Shown one piece after another: positions 35,571-45,379 of a DNA stretch of 62,670 nucleotides. A model generated the notes under the pieces. That model worked only from the letters and a program-made list of their open reading frames with translations, searched no databases and was not told the origin of the DNA. The stretch is from assembly GCA_003279935.1 (NCBI GenBank), contig QCGL01000012.1, positions 1 through 62,670 on the forward strand, given 5' to 3'. Each line of letters starts with the position of its first letter. Positions within the stretch are counted from its first letter, which is position 1. Origin of the DNA: Prochlorococcus sp. AG-388-A04. Its GTDB lineage: Bacteria; Cyanobacteriota; Cyanobacteriia; PCC-6307; Cyanobiaceae. The position numbers and the translations under genes were made by a program.

Positions 35571-36847
35571 TGGAAACAATTAAAAATTTCCCAAAAATAG
35601 ATAAAAAAAACTTTCCTCTAATAGATAAAAAAGACTTTCCTTTATTAGAAAATAATTCTAAAAGCCAAAATACAATTATTTATCTCGATCATGCTGCAAC
35701 AACCCAAAAACCTATCCAAGTCCTTGAAAAAATTGACAAATATTATAAAAACTTCAATGCAAACGTTCATAGAGGTGCACATCAATTAAGCGCCAAAGCA
35801 ACAGAAGAGTTTGAGAATTCAAGATCTTTAATTGCTAAATACGTTAACGCAAATTCAACAAAAGAAATTATTTTTACAAGGAATGCAACTGAAGCCATAA
35901 ATCTGGTAGCCAGATCATGGGGAGAATTTACTTTAAAAGAGAATGATGAAATTCTTCTATCAATAATGGAGCATCATAGTAATATTGTTCCTTGGCAAAT
36001 GGTAGCCGCAAAAAACAAATGTAAACTAAAATTTGTGGGCATAGATCAAGATGGGAGATTAGATATAAATGATTTCAAATCAAAATTAACTACTAAAACA
36101 AAGCTAGTAAGTTTATTGCACATAAGTAACACCTTAGGGTGCTGTAATCCAATAAAAGAAATAACTAAATTAGCTAGGGATAAAGGTTCTTTAGTTCTGC
36201 TTGATGCTTGTCAAAGTTTAGCCCATCAAAAGATAGATATTCATGAACTAGGTATAGATTTTTTAGCCGGTTCAGGACATAAATTATGTGGCCCAACAGG
36301 CATAGGTTTCTTATGGTCCAAAGAAGTAATTTTAGAAAACATCCCTCCGTTTTTTGGTGGAGGCGAAATGATTCAAGATGTTTTTGAAGAAAAAAGTACT
36401 TGGGCTGAACTTCCTCATAAATTTGAAGCTGGTACTCCAGCTATTGCAGAAGCAATAGGATTAGCTGCAGCGATTAATTACATTAATAATATTGGGTTAG
36501 ATCGTATTAGTAAGTATGAAAAGGAAATTACAAATTATTTATTTGAGAAATTAAATCAAATAGAGGATCTTGAAATAATAGGTCCTTCTCCAGAAATAGA
36601 TCCTAATAGAGCTTCATTGGCAACATTTTATGTAAAAGAAATACATTCAAACGACATCGCTGAAATCCTTGATTCTAAAGGTATTTGCATAAGAAGTGGA
36701 CATCATTGTTGTCAACCTCTGCATAGACATATCGGTATAAATTCAACAGCTAGAGTTAGTATGAACTTCACAACTACCAAAGAAGACATCAATACTTTTA
36801 TCGAAAAACTTAAGGAAACTATTAGTTTTTTAAAACTGTATTCTTAA
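35570..36847 (+). CDS. sufS: Cysteine desulfurase SufS
   Basis: PLP enzyme that releases sulfur from cysteine for cluster assembly. The 425-aa protein has the PLP lysine in SGHKLCGPTGIG near 238, and the persulfide cysteine region RSGHHCCQPLHRH near 373-385. The conserved body begins at IIYLDHAATTQKP near residue 37. Ahead of it lies an unusual tripled motif, NFPKIDKK / NFPLIDKK / DFPLLE at residues 6-27, made by an in-frame 24-bp tandem duplication. It overlaps sufD by one base and ends 4 bp inside the convergent peptidase gene. Confidence 0.95.
   Translation: METIKNFPKIDKKNFPLIDKKDFPLLENNSKSQNTIIYLDHAATTQKPIQVLEKIDKYYKNFNANVHRGAHQLSAKATEEFENSRSLIAKYVNANSTKEIIFTRNATEAINLVARSWGEFTLKENDEILLSIMEHHSNIVPWQMVAAKNKCKLKFVGIDQDGRLDINDFKSKLTTKTKLVSLLHISNTLGCCNPIKEITKLARDKGSLVLLDACQSLAHQKIDIHELGIDFLAGSGHKLCGPTGIGFLWSKEVILENIPPFFGGGEMIQDVFEEKSTWAELPHKFEAGTPAIAEAIGLAAAINYINNIGLDRISKYEKEITNYLFEKLNQIEDLEIIGPSPEIDPNRASLATFYVKEIHSNDIAEILDSKGICIRSGHHCCQPLHRHIGINSTARVSMNFTTTKEDINTFIEKLKETISFLKLYS
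35585..35650 (+). repeat. 24-bp tandem duplication at the sufS 5' end
   Basis: Two 24-bp copies (35585-35608 and 35609-35632) and a partial third (35633-35650) encode (N/D)FP(K/L)IDKK. The length is a multiple of three, so the frame is kept. Confidence 0.75.
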
Positions 36848-38772
36848 ATATTTAAAGTTTTCTCTAAAAACTGCTGAGTTTTAAAAATAACTTGTTTTTT
36901 ATTATTAGTATTTTTAAAACCATGCCCTTCATTATCAAAAATTATGACTTCTGATTTTTTATTATTTTTAAGAAGTTTTTCTTTGATTTGCAGGGTTTTT
37001 TTGTATGAAATAACTAAATCTTTTTTTCCATGAAATAATAAAACTGGTTTTTTTAATTGATTAATTTTATAAATTGGTGATCGAAGTTGATACTCATTAC
37101 GAAATTTTGAATATTTACCTATAAGAGAATTTAAATACCCTTTCTCAAATCTGTGAGTTTGTTGATGCATATCATTTAAATCAAGAACAGGATATTTACA
37201 AATTGCCACTTTAAACAAATCACCTTCACATAAAGCATTAATTGCAGTTAAACCACCAGCACTATTTCCTAAAATTGCGACTTTGGTGCTATCAACTAAA
37301 TTTAACCTAATTAAATCAAGTACCAATGCTTTACAATCATAGGAATCAAGAATACCCCATTTATAATTTAATCTCTCCCTGTACTCTCTTCCAAAACCCG
37401 AGGAACCACCATAATTCACTTCCGCAACTAAAAATCCTTTCGAAGTCCAATACTGCACTTCCGAATTTAAAGAGCCATCAAAGCAAGCAGTAGGTCCACT
37501 ATGTGCCTTAACAATTAATGGTGACTTAATAAACCTTTTAAAAAGAGGCTTATAAATAAAAGAATGTGTGGGTTGATTATTAAAACCTTTAAACCAAAAA
37601 GATTCTGGTCTTGAATATTCATTTACAGACTCGATGGAGATCTCATTTAATAATTTATTATGGCTTTTTTCTTCAAAATCACACTCAAATAATTCGTCGA
37701 AATAATCAAAACTACCACCTCTAATAACCAATTTTCGATCATAAACAACTAAATCCTTTATTGAACAAAATGGTAATTTGAATTCATGAATACATTCACA
37801 GTTCTGATAATGTTCTAGTAACCAACTATTATCTTTTTTCGCAATACAAAATAAATTTTTAATATTTCCAGAAAAAAATGAAATTCCAGAAACCCATTGA
37901 GGGGATCCATACTCAGTCAAAGGTTTCATTATTCTTTTTTTGAGAATAATATTTTTAATATCAGTTACATCGAGAAATAATAAATTCCACCAACCAGTAC
38001 TATCTTCAGAACAGACTAAAACATTCTCACTCATCCAGTAAGGTTGAAAGAAAGAAACATTTTTCTCCTCATTAACAAATTTATTAGAAAATTTTTTTAT
38101 TTTTTGTATCTCTCCATCTTTATCAATAATTGCAAAAAAGAGCTCATTTTTTTCCCAAGGCATGGAGTCAGCATTCCACTCTGTCCAGGAAAATAAATCA
38201 GCTGAGATATTAGAAGATAAATTCCCTACAAAATTATCAAATTTTTTTATTAAACGAATTTCTTGCTTAGTATTAGATAAATTTAATGAGAATAAATAAT
38301 CTCTATGTTTTATCTCACATAAACCGTATAAAAGATTATTTTTAGAAATAACAAATGAAGTATCAAAATTAATTTTTATTGACTCAGTAAGTTGTCTTGG
38401 TTCCATATCGCATAGCAGATATTCATTTTCATTTTTAGGTACTTTTTCTTGGACTCTTAAAATTTGCAGCCACATTGATTTTGAGAGCTGATCGACCCAT
38501 ATTAAATAAATTTGATCATTTACCTCAATACATTGATATGATTTCCCCCCATAACCATGAAAATTGCTTTTAATATAAAAATTATCGCCCGTTAATTTTT
38601 GTGGAATTGCATTTTTATCATTAAATGGCTTCGCAAAAATAGCATTTTTATGTGTTTGATCATCAGGAATAATATCAACCCAAAAGATCATATTCTTGAT
38701 AAGAGATAACTCTTTAAAAGATATATTTTTTTTATCGATTTGCTTAATTTTTAAATTCTTAGCATTACTCAT
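36844..38772 (-). CDS. S9-family serine peptidase (prolyl oligopeptidase-like)
   Basis: A 642-aa soluble peptidase. The N-terminal part (to about 400) is beta-rich, as in the propeller of acylaminoacyl peptidases and dipeptidyl peptidases. The C-terminal alpha/beta hydrolase has the oxyanion region NYGGSSGFGREYRE near 455, nucleophile GNSAGG near 502-507, acid D in FHGKKDLV near 588 and His in NEGHGF near 622. No signal peptide, so probably cytoplasmic. The substrate is not predictable. Confidence 0.88.
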   Translation of the reverse strand: MSNAKNLKIKQIDKKNISFKELSLIKNMIFWVDIIPDDQTHKNAIFAKPFNDKNAIPQKLTGDNFYIKSNFHGYGGKSYQCIEVNDQIYLIWVDQLSKSMWLQILRVQEKVPKNENEYLLCDMEPRQLTESIKINFDTSFVISKNNLLYGLCEIKHRDYLFSLNLSNTKQEIRLIKKFDNFVGNLSSNISADLFSWTEWNADSMPWEKNELFFAIIDKDGEIQKIKKFSNKFVNEEKNVSFFQPYWMSENVLVCSEDSTGWWNLLFLDVTDIKNIILKKRIMKPLTEYGSPQWVSGISFFSGNIKNLFCIAKKDNSWLLEHYQNCECIHEFKLPFCSIKDLVVYDRKLVIRGGSFDYFDELFECDFEEKSHNKLLNEISIESVNEYSRPESFWFKGFNNQPTHSFIYKPLFKRFIKSPLIVKAHSGPTACFDGSLNSEVQYWTSKGFLVAEVNYGGSSGFGREYRERLNYKWGILDSYDCKALVLDLIRLNLVDSTKVAILGNSAGGLTAINALCEGDLFKVAICKYPVLDLNDMHQQTHRFEKGYLNSLIGKYSKFRNEYQLRSPIYKINQLKKPVLLFHGKKDLVISYKKTLQIKEKLLKNNKKSEVIIFDNEGHGFKNTNNKKQVIFKTQQFLEKTLNI

Positions 38773-38851
38773 TTAGAAAGTTTATTTAAAGATGAATTTA
38801 AAGTGCTAGTATTTTTATAGCTTAACTGTTGAGTAAATATTTTTTTTTACC

Positions 38852-39457
38852 GTGGCAAACAATTTTTCACAACTCGCAAGAAAGTCAAAAGCAAACAGTC
38901 CTGCGGAAAAGGTATCTAAGGAACAAACAGGGACACCATCACTAGAAATATATAAACTTGGTGATGATGTTTTGAGAGAAAATGCTAAAAGAATAAGTAA
39001 AGTTGATAATTCCATAAGAAATTTAGCTAAAGAAATGCTTCAAAGTATGTATGCAGCCAAAGGGATTGGACTTGCTGCTCCGCAAATAGGAATCAAGAAA
39101 GAGCTCCTTGTAATTGATGTAAATTTTGAAGATGCTGCTGCTGATCCATTAATTTTAATAAATCCAGAAATTACCGATTATGGAACAACTTTAAATTCAT
39201 ATGAAGAGGGGTGTCTAAGTATCCCAGGAGTTTATTTAAACGTTGTAAGACCATCAACAATTAAATTAAGATTTAGAGATGAAATGGGTAGGCCAAGAAA
39301 AATGAAAGCTGATGGACTCTTAGCAAGATGCATTCAACATGAAATGGATCATCTCAATGGGGTTTTATTTGTTGATAGAGTTACTTCAAAAGAAGATTTG
39401 ACAAAAGAACTCATCAAAGAAGGATTTCATCAAAAAGATGTAATACCAATCAACTGA
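38852..39457 (+). CDS. def: Peptide deformylase
   Basis: Metalloenzyme that removes the N-formyl group from nascent proteins. From the GTG at 38852 the protein has 201 aa. All three family motifs are present: GIGLAAPQIG (motif 1), EEGCLSIPG (motif 2, metal Cys) and QHEMDHLNG (motif 3, HExxH). The first 30 residues are a polar extension longer than in E. coli Def. It is divergent from the S9 peptidase and precedes the HIT gene by 20 bp. Confidence 0.96.
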   Translation: MANNFSQLARKSKANSPAEKVSKEQTGTPSLEIYKLGDDVLRENAKRISKVDNSIRNLAKEMLQSMYAAKGIGLAAPQIGIKKELLVIDVNFEDAAADPLILINPEITDYGTTLNSYEEGCLSIPGVYLNVVRPSTIKLRFRDEMGRPRKMKADGLLARCIQHEMDHLNGVLFVDRVTSKEDLTKELIKEGFHQKDVIPIN

Positions 39458-39477
39458 TTTAATTATTCAATATAGCA

Positions 39478-39819
39478 ATGGCTGAAACTACAATCTTTGG
39501 AAAAATAATAAATGGTGAGATTCCCTGCGAGAAGCTGCATGAAGATGAGCTTTGTATAGCATTTGATGATATTGCCTCTCAAGCTCCAGTTCATTTTTTA
39601 GTAATTCCTAAAAAACCATTAGTTAGTTTATACGAGTGTTTGGAGGAAGATAAAAATTTATTAGGACATCTTCTTTTAATTGGAAAAAATATTGCCAAAT
39701 CTAAGAAATTAAAAAATTGGAGAACAGTTATTAATACCGGTGAAGAATCTGGACAAACAGTTTTTCATTTGCATATACATTTTTTAGCTGGTAGAAAAAT
39801 GAATTGGCCTCCTGGCTAA
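39478..39819 (+). CDS. HIT-family (HINT-type) nucleotide-binding protein
   Basis: A 113-aa purine nucleotide phosphoramidase-like protein. FGKIINGEIPCEKLHED near residue 6 and the catalytic His triad HLHIHF near 97-102, followed by GRKMNWPPG, identify the HINT branch. The likely activity is hydrolysis of AMP-lysine or related phosphoramidates. Twenty bp after def and likely cotranscribed. Confidence 0.92.
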   Translation: MAETTIFGKIINGEIPCEKLHEDELCIAFDDIASQAPVHFLVIPKKPLVSLYECLEEDKNLLGHLLLIGKNIAKSKKLKNWRTVINTGEESGQTVFHLHIHFLAGRKMNWPPG

Positions 39820-39843
39820 AACTCTCAAAAGAGTTTCATTTTA
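39819..39843 (+). terminator. Short hairpin following the HIT gene
   Basis: AAACTCT (39819-39825) pairs with AGAGTTT (39830-39836) across a four-base loop and is followed by CATTTT. The stem begins at the last base of the HIT stop codon. It is a weak Rho-independent terminator candidate for the def-HIT unit. Confidence 0.5.
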
Positions 39844-39866
39844 GCTATAAATAAGAAAAAATAAAA

Positions 39867-40142
39867 ATGAATTCTCCAGAATCCCTCAATAATAAACCTA
39901 AAAATATATTCGAACTAATTACTACAAATTGGGAGAGTTTAGATGAATCACAAAAGTCAACTTTAACTAAAATTTGGAAAGTATTAACATACAAATGGCA
40001 ACTACAGATTTTATTTAATTTACCTTTTCTAATATGGTGGCTTATGGATGTATCGATTATAAAAGTTCATGAATTTGATTTAAAACTATTAACTTATCTA
40101 AACCTTCCCGATTGGGCTCTTTCATTAATAGGATTTGGGTAA
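39867..40142 (+). CDS. Small membrane protein of unknown function
   Basis: A 91-aa protein: polar N-terminal 50 residues (ESLDESQKSTLTKIWKVLTYKW), one clear membrane segment (LQILFNLPFLIWWLMDV, about residues 51-68), then a C-terminal part rich in Leu (LLTYLNLPDWALSLIGFG). The 48-bp gap to the downstream ABC transporter on the same strand suggests cotranscription. I do not recognise a family. Confidence 0.6.
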   Translation: MNSPESLNNKPKNIFELITTNWESLDESQKSTLTKIWKVLTYKWQLQILFNLPFLIWWLMDVSIIKVHEFDLKLLTYLNLPDWALSLIGFG

Positions 40143-40190
40143 TTATCTTAATAAAGATATAATCTACTTAATAAAAGGTATTGAAAAAAT

Positions 40191-42173
40191 ATGAATAATG
40201 TAGTACAAAATAAATCTAAAATATTTTATCAATTACAAAAGTTAAGAAGATTAGCCCAACCATTTTTCTTACCTATTGATCAATGTAATGGCTTTCAGTT
40301 TATATGGCTTTTAATATCTCTTTTATTTTGTGTAGGAGGTATTGTTCTTATAGTCCTCACAGGCATAATTAGTTTTTTTGAAAGCATTCAGCCTATTTTT
40401 CTAGATAAATACTTTGGAGGAGTAGTTAATACTGTTAATACAATATGGTCTGGCTGGTGGGGATTATTATTTTCAGGATTATTTCTAGTTGGTTCAGGAA
40501 GTTTTTTTAGTTTAAGACGTCAACTCAAGAATCGCAGATGGGTACATTGGTTATTTCTAGCAGTCATAGTATTAATGCTTTTGGCAGTAAATGGGATTAA
40601 TGCAGGAATAGGATTTATTGCAAGAGACTTAACAAATGCTTTAGTAGAAAAACAAGAAGATGGATTTTATAGAATTTTAGGAATCTATGCTTGTTGCTTT
40701 GCTGTAGCACTCCCAATTCGGGTTTCTCAAATATTCTTTACCTATAAATTAGGAATAATTTGGAGAGATTGGCTTTCAAAAAGCTTAGTAAAAGACTATA
40801 TGACGAATAAAGCATACTACCAACTAAATCCTAATGATGAAGAACAAACTGATGTAGATAATCCTGACCAACGAATAACAGATGATACCAGAGCATTTAC
40901 TGGCCAAAGCTTATCCTTTACTTTGGGAGTTTTTGATGCACTTCTTACTTTCTCTCTGAACATTCTTATATTATGGAGTATTAGTACGACATTAACTTTT
41001 TCATTATTTGGATACGCAGCATTCGCTACTGCTATCCTCTTAATTGCTGGAAAAAATCTTGTAAAAATTGATTTCGATCAACTTAGGTATGAAGCAGATT
41101 TCAGATATGGATTAGTGCATATTCGAGATAATGCTGAATCCATAGCTTTTTATTCAGGTGAAAAACCTGAAAAAAGTGAAACAGAGAGAAGGTTAGGAGA
41201 AGTGGTAAGAAACTTTAACTTACTAATAATTTGGAGAGTAATTATTGATGTAATGAGACGTTCTATTAATTATGCTGGCAACTTCTTTCCATATCTAATT
41301 ATGGCAATTCCTTATTTTAGAGGAGATATTGATTATGGTCGATTTATTCAAGCAAGCTTTGCGTTTGGGATGGTAGAAGGTTCTTTGTTTTTTATAGTTA
41401 ATCAAATAGAGGAACTAGCAAAGTTCACAGCTGGAATTGGAAGATTAGAGGGTTTTCAGTCAAAAGTTGAAAGTATCAGTCAAACCAAACCGATAGACAA
41501 TCAAAATATAATTTCAGATTATTCTTCTATCCTTATCAACGATGCTAATCTTTACCCTCCTGGATCTGATAAAGCTATCATCAAAAATTTAAATCTGAGT
41601 ATCGAAACAAATCAATCATTATTAGTAGTAGGCCCATCTGGCTGTGGCAAAACATCTTTGTTAAGGATGATCAGTGGATTATGGGAACCAAATCAAGGAT
41701 CAATTAAAAAGCCAAAGACAGGTGATTTGCTATTTATACCTCAAAAACCCTATATGCTATTAGGTTCTTTAAGGGAACAATTATGTTATCCAACAGAAGT
41801 TGAGAAATTTAGTGATGACCACTTAATTTCTGTTCTTAATGAAGTAAATTTAAATTCTATTGTTGATAGATATCCTAACCTTGACGTCAAACAAGATTGG
41901 CCAAGAATACTTTCATTAGGTGAGCAACAAAGATTAGCCTTTGCGAGATTACTACTGAATTCTCCGAGATTTGCTGTGTTAGATGAAGCAACTAGTGCAC
42001 TCGATATTAAAACTGAAAAAAGACTATATAATCTATTAAGAGATAGGGAATTATCATTGATAAGCGTTGGTCATAGGCCAAGTCTAAAGGATTTTCATGA
42101 GAACATTTTAGAATTAAATGGGAAAGGAGACTGGAAATTATTTACTACCGATAAGTATAATTTTAAAAATTAG
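40191..42173 (+). CDS. ABC transporter with fused membrane and ATPase domains (SbmA/BacA-like, ABCD type)
   Basis: A 660-aa half-transporter expected to act as a homodimer. Residues 1-430 hold about six membrane helices and the SbmA/BacA/ABC_membrane_2 pattern (RWVHWLFLAVIV, YKLGIIWRDWLSKSLVKDY, AYYQLN). Residues 440-655 form the ATPase: Walker A GPSGCGKTSLL near 482, signature LSLGEQQRLAFARLL near 583, Walker B FAVLDEATSALD near 600. Relatives move peptides, B12 or fatty acyl compounds; substrate here is unknown. The hli gene starts 9 bp downstream. Confidence 0.88.
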   Translation: MNNVVQNKSKIFYQLQKLRRLAQPFFLPIDQCNGFQFIWLLISLLFCVGGIVLIVLTGIISFFESIQPIFLDKYFGGVVNTVNTIWSGWWGLLFSGLFLVGSGSFFSLRRQLKNRRWVHWLFLAVIVLMLLAVNGINAGIGFIARDLTNALVEKQEDGFYRILGIYACCFAVALPIRVSQIFFTYKLGIIWRDWLSKSLVKDYMTNKAYYQLNPNDEEQTDVDNPDQRITDDTRAFTGQSLSFTLGVFDALLTFSLNILILWSISTTLTFSLFGYAAFATAILLIAGKNLVKIDFDQLRYEADFRYGLVHIRDNAESIAFYSGEKPEKSETERRLGEVVRNFNLLIIWRVIIDVMRRSINYAGNFFPYLIMAIPYFRGDIDYGRFIQASFAFGMVEGSLFFIVNQIEELAKFTAGIGRLEGFQSKVESISQTKPIDNQNIISDYSSILINDANLYPPGSDKAIIKNLNLSIETNQSLLVVGPSGCGKTSLLRMISGLWEPNQGSIKKPKTGDLLFIPQKPYMLLGSLREQLCYPTEVEKFSDDHLISVLNEVNLNSIVDRYPNLDVKQDWPRILSLGEQQRLAFARLLLNSPRFAVLDEATSALDIKTEKRLYNLLRDRELSLISVGHRPSLKDFHENILELNGKGDWKLFTTDKYNFKN

Positions 42174-42182
42174 ATCAAAATC

Positions 42183-42416
42183 ATGAATTCAAATCAAGAA
42201 CAAAATAATGAGGAAAATATGGATGTAGATAAAACAAATTCGGAAGAAATTAAAATTGATGAGCAAACAATTGAAATTGAAGATAAATATAAGTTTGGAT
42301 GGAGCAATTATTCAGAAATTACGAATGGAAGATTCGCAATGCTTGGATTTTTAGCAATAATTTTAATTGAATTGATAAGTCAAAAATCATTTCTAAATTG
42401 GGCAGGAATATTTTAA
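42183..42416 (+). CDS. High-light-inducible protein (Hli/Scp), 77 aa
   Basis: The N-terminal 38 residues are acidic and polar. They are followed by KFGWSNYSEITNGRFAMLGFL, in which EITNGRFAMLG is the chlorophyll-binding LHC motif, and a single membrane helix that runs into ELISQKSFLNWAGIF. It belongs to the longer Hli subclass. It lies 9 bp after the ABC transporter and abuts the convergent ycf66 stop. Confidence 0.9.
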   Translation: MNSNQEQNNEENMDVDKTNSEEIKIDEQTIEIEDKYKFGWSNYSEITNGRFAMLGFLAIILIELISQKSFLNWAGIF

Positions 42417-43349
42417 TTAATCATCGAATCTAGAGCTATTGTCTCTAGGTTTAGTTTTTTTTGTACCAACTGTATATCTTCCAGTTTGATTTTTAGAAGT
42501 TGGTCTTCCGCTGGCTGCTGTTCTCCGTGCTTGACGAGGTTTTTTCTCTTCATTAATTTTTTGAGAAAATGATGCATCTTCTACTTTTTCTCTTGTAGTC
42601 TGAGATCTTATAGATGGTCTTGTTGTTTTTTTAGAAGAGGAAGAAGAATCCTTAGGAGATAAATTATTTGTTTGTCTAGAAACTTCTTGATTAGGTAATG
42701 GCCGTGAACCTCTTTTAACTTCATTTCTTGATGCTCGCCTATCTCCAAAACTTCCTCTTCTATCCTCATTTCTCATCCTATTATCTTCAGACCGATTTCT
42801 TCTTCTCTTCGGTTCGTCATTCTCAAATTGATTAGAATCTCTTAAAGAAGGACGCCTCCTGCTTACTGCAGACTCAGGGATAGCTCTTGATATATTTCTC
42901 CTTTGCGATCTACCTTCCATGTAATCATCTTCTAAGTCATCATCTTGAGGTTTGAATCTTCTAGATGGTCTATCAGAATCCTCAAATTGATCATAATCAT
43001 CATTAAATCTATTTCTAGAAGAATTTCTAGGCATATCTGGAATCTGATCATCTTCAAAATAAGAAGATCTTCTTGCTTGGTCAGTGGCAACACCTCTTAA
43101 TCGAACACTTTCATAGGCAAAGAATACCGTTGTTCCTGCTAATAAAAACTGCCCAAATTGCAGAATAGGATCTAATCTCCATCCTTGAAAAAATAATATC
43201 CCTCCACATAAAAGACCTATTGCCGCAAAGAAAACATCATAATCTCTTGCCAGCGCAGGTTTAAATGACCTCAAAAAATATAGGCCACCTCCACATACAG
43301 CTAGTACGATGCCTACAATACTCGCCCAATTTAGACTAGCATTGACCAC
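42417..43349 (-). CDS. ycf66: Ycf66 family protein
   Basis: A 310-aa protein from a GTG start. The first 95 residues contain three membrane helices and the Ycf66 pattern (GLYFLRSFKPALARDYDVFFA, LLCGGILFFQGWRLDPILQF). The remaining two thirds is an Arg/Ser/Asp/Asn-rich, low-complexity, probably disordered tail with alternating acidic and basic blocks. Ycf66 is found in cyanobacteria and some plastids and its function is unknown. Downstream of psbX on the same strand. Confidence 0.88.
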   Translation of the reverse strand: MVNASLNWASIVGIVLAVCGGGLYFLRSFKPALARDYDVFFAAIGLLCGGILFFQGWRLDPILQFGQFLLAGTTVFFAYESVRLRGVATDQARRSSYFEDDQIPDMPRNSSRNRFNDDYDQFEDSDRPSRRFKPQDDDLEDDYMEGRSQRRNISRAIPESAVSRRRPSLRDSNQFENDEPKRRRNRSEDNRMRNEDRRGSFGDRRASRNEVKRGSRPLPNQEVSRQTNNLSPKDSSSSSKKTTRPSIRSQTTREKVEDASFSQKINEEKKPRQARRTAASGRPTSKNQTGRYTVGTKKTKPRDNSSRFDD

Positions 43350-43375
43350 TTTTTTTCTCCAAAACTTATTTTTTT

Positions 43376-43393
43376 AGGTGCAATAAAGCACCT
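43376..43393. terminator. Hairpin between psbX and ycf66
   Basis: AGGTGC (43376-43381) and GCACCT (43388-43393) form a perfect six-pair stem with loop AATAAA. On the minus strand it follows psbX and precedes ycf66; a run of seven T lies on the plus-strand 5' side, so on the minus strand it is followed by A residues rather than T. It may be an attenuating or stabilising element rather than a true terminator. Confidence 0.4.
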
Positions 43394-43426
43394 TTATATA
43401 TAGTTTACTTAAAACTTTTATAAAAA

Positions 43427-43615
43427 CTAGCGTCTACGTGTAGCTGAAGTACGTTCAAGTGAATCTTTTTGGCTAACAAAGATCAAAAAAGCTCCTGCTG
43501 GAATAACTATAAGTAACGCTGCTGCGAAGAAACTCGCTATCATATTAAAACCAGAACTACCAGCCACTTCTGGGGAAACATCAGCCGCTAATATTAGATT
43601 AGAGATTTGAATCAC
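43427..43615 (-). CDS. psbX: Photosystem II protein PsbX
   Basis: A 62-aa protein from a GTG start with one membrane helix (about residues 25-47) and the stretch [24 protein letters not shown]. The FVSQKDS segment after the helix is characteristic of PsbX, a small PSII subunit near the Qb site and cytochrome b559. The N-terminal 20 residues are longer than the mature subunit and may be processed. Position beside ycf66 agrees with my recollection of picocyanobacterial gene order. Confidence 0.82.
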   Translation of the reverse strand: MIQISNLILAADVSPEVAGSSGFNMIASFFAAALLIVIPAGAFLIFVSQKDSLERTSATRRR

Positions 43616-43705
43616 TTTTTTAAAATTAAATTCTGAATTTATAATACGAATTAAATCCCAACTTATGGGATATTTATTAAGATGGATTAAATAATTGTCA
43701 TTTCA

Positions 43706-44011
43706 TTGTCTCAAAACTATTTAAACGTTTTAGATCTTACGCTAGGAATTCTTTTATCGTTTCTAACGCTAGTCTTTTTAATAAGATTAATATTAACTTG
43801 GTACCCAAAAGTTGATTTAAATAAGGGTCTTTGGTTATTTATTGCAGTCCCAACAAGTTCTATTTTAAACTTTACAAGAAAATTTATTCCTCCCATCGGG
43901 GGAGTCGATGTAGGGCCAGTAATTTGGATAGGAATAATAAGTTTTATAAGAGAAATATTGGTTGGTCAGCAAGGTTTAATCAAATTAGCCATACAAAAAA
44001 GTATTAATTAA
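43706..44011 (+). CDS. YggT/Ycf19 family membrane protein
   Basis: A 101-aa protein with two membrane helices (about 10-30 and 75-95) and the family pattern LIRLILTWYPKVDLNK followed by TSSILNFTRKFIPPIGGVDVGPVIWI. YggT/Ycf19 proteins affect thylakoid or nucleoid organisation and membrane protein assembly in phototrophs. Start is TTG at 43706, the only good in-frame choice before the conserved part. Convergent with accC, 18 bp apart. Confidence 0.88.
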   Translation: MSQNYLNVLDLTLGILLSFLTLVFLIRLILTWYPKVDLNKGLWLFIAVPTSSILNFTRKFIPPIGGVDVGPVIWIGIISFIREILVGQQGLIKLAIQKSIN

Positions 44012-44029
44012 GAAAGCATGATATTGCAT

Positions 44030-45379
44030 TTAATAGTTAGGTAATAATTCTTCTTCAACATATTTCGTATGAATCTTGCCTTCCATAAATTTCGTTTTAT
44101 TGAGAAGGGTTAAATGAAAGTTAATTGTTGTTGGAATTCCTGTTACAGCGCATTCATTTAAAGCTCTATTCATTCTTTTAATAGCAGTATTACGATCTTT
44201 ACCCCAGACTATTAATTTACCTATAAGTGAATCATAAAATGGAGGAATTTCATAACCAGTATAAACATGACTATCAACCCTTACTCCAGGGCCCCCTGGT
44301 GGAAGCCATCCAGTTATTTTTCCGGGCGATGGACGAAAATTATGTGAGGGATCCTCAGCATTAATTCTGCATTCAATAGCATGACCGTTTAATTGAATAT
44401 CGTCTTGAGTAAATCCTAAATTATCACCTCCAGCTATTTTTATTTGTTCAGCGATTAGATCAACACCAGTAACCATTTCAGTTACGGGATGTTCTACTTG
44501 AATCCTGGTATTCATCTCCATAAAGTAAAAATTATTATCATCATCTACTAAAAATTCAACAGTTCCTGCACCTTCATAACAAATACTTTTTGCAGCAGCG
44601 ATGGCTGCATTACCCATTTTTTTTCTAAGAGAATGATTAATAGCTGGACTGGGAGACTCTTCTAATAATTTTTGGTGCCTTCTTTGTACAGAACAATCTC
44701 TCTCTCCTAGATGAACGACATTACCTGACCTATCAGCAAGTATTTGAACTTCAACATGTCTTGGCTTTTTTATAAATTTCTCCATATATAAACCATCATT
44801 ACCAAATGCCGCTTCTGCTTCGCCTTGAGCAGCTTTAAACATTTTCTCTAAGTTAGTCTTATTTTCAACCAATCTCATTCCTCTACCTCCTCCTCCAGCT
44901 GTGGCTTTTATTATGACGGGATATCCAATCTCTCGTGCCATTTCGTAGGCCTCCTCAACGTTCGACAATAAACCTTTACTTCCTGGAACAGTTGGTACTC
45001 CGACTGTCTCCATTGTCTCTTTAGCAGTAGATTTGTCTCCCATTGATCTAATAGCATTGGGAGAGGGACCAATGAAAGTTATACCATGATCGTTACACAT
45101 TTCTGCAAATTTATCATTCTCCGCAAGAAAACCATAGCCTGGATGAATGGCATCAACTCCTCTTGATGTAGCAGCAGCTAAGATATTTGGAATATTTAAA
45201 TAGCTTTTGTTACTTAATGAGTCCCCGACGCAAACTGCTTCATCTGCTAATTGCACATGCAATGCCTTTTTATCTACGGTGCTATAAACAGCAACAGTTG
45301 CAATATCAAGCTCTCTACAACTTCTGATAATTCGTAAAGCTATTTCTCCACGATTAGCAATTAAAACTTTTTCAACCAT
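44030..45379 (-). CDS. accC: Biotin carboxylase subunit of acetyl-CoA carboxylase
   Basis: Carboxylates the biotin of AccB with ATP and bicarbonate, the first committed step of fatty-acid synthesis. The 449-aa ATP-grasp protein has [20 protein letters not shown] at the N-terminus, the glycine-rich loop [12 protein letters not shown] near 159-170, [19 protein letters not shown] near 287-305 and the C-terminal [11 protein letters not shown]. All catalytic landmarks are present. No accB lies in the window. Confidence 0.96.
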   Translation of the reverse strand: MVEKVLIANRGEIALRIIRSCRELDIATVAVYSTVDKKALHVQLADEAVCVGDSLSNKSYLNIPNILAAATSRGVDAIHPGYGFLAENDKFAEMCNDHGITFIGPSPNAIRSMGDKSTAKETMETVGVPTVPGSKGLLSNVEEAYEMAREIGYPVIIKATAGGGGRGMRLVENKTNLEKMFKAAQGEAEAAFGNDGLYMEKFIKKPRHVEVQILADRSGNVVHLGERDCSVQRRHQKLLEESPSPAINHSLRKKMGNAAIAAAKSICYEGAGTVEFLVDDDNNFYFMEMNTRIQVEHPVTEMVTGVDLIAEQIKIAGGDNLGFTQDDIQLNGHAIECRINAEDPSHNFRPSPGKITGWLPPGGPGVRVDSHVYTGYEIPPFYDSLIGKLIVWGKDRNTAIKRMNRALNECAVTGIPTTINFHLTLLNKTKFMEGKIHTKYVEEELLPNY

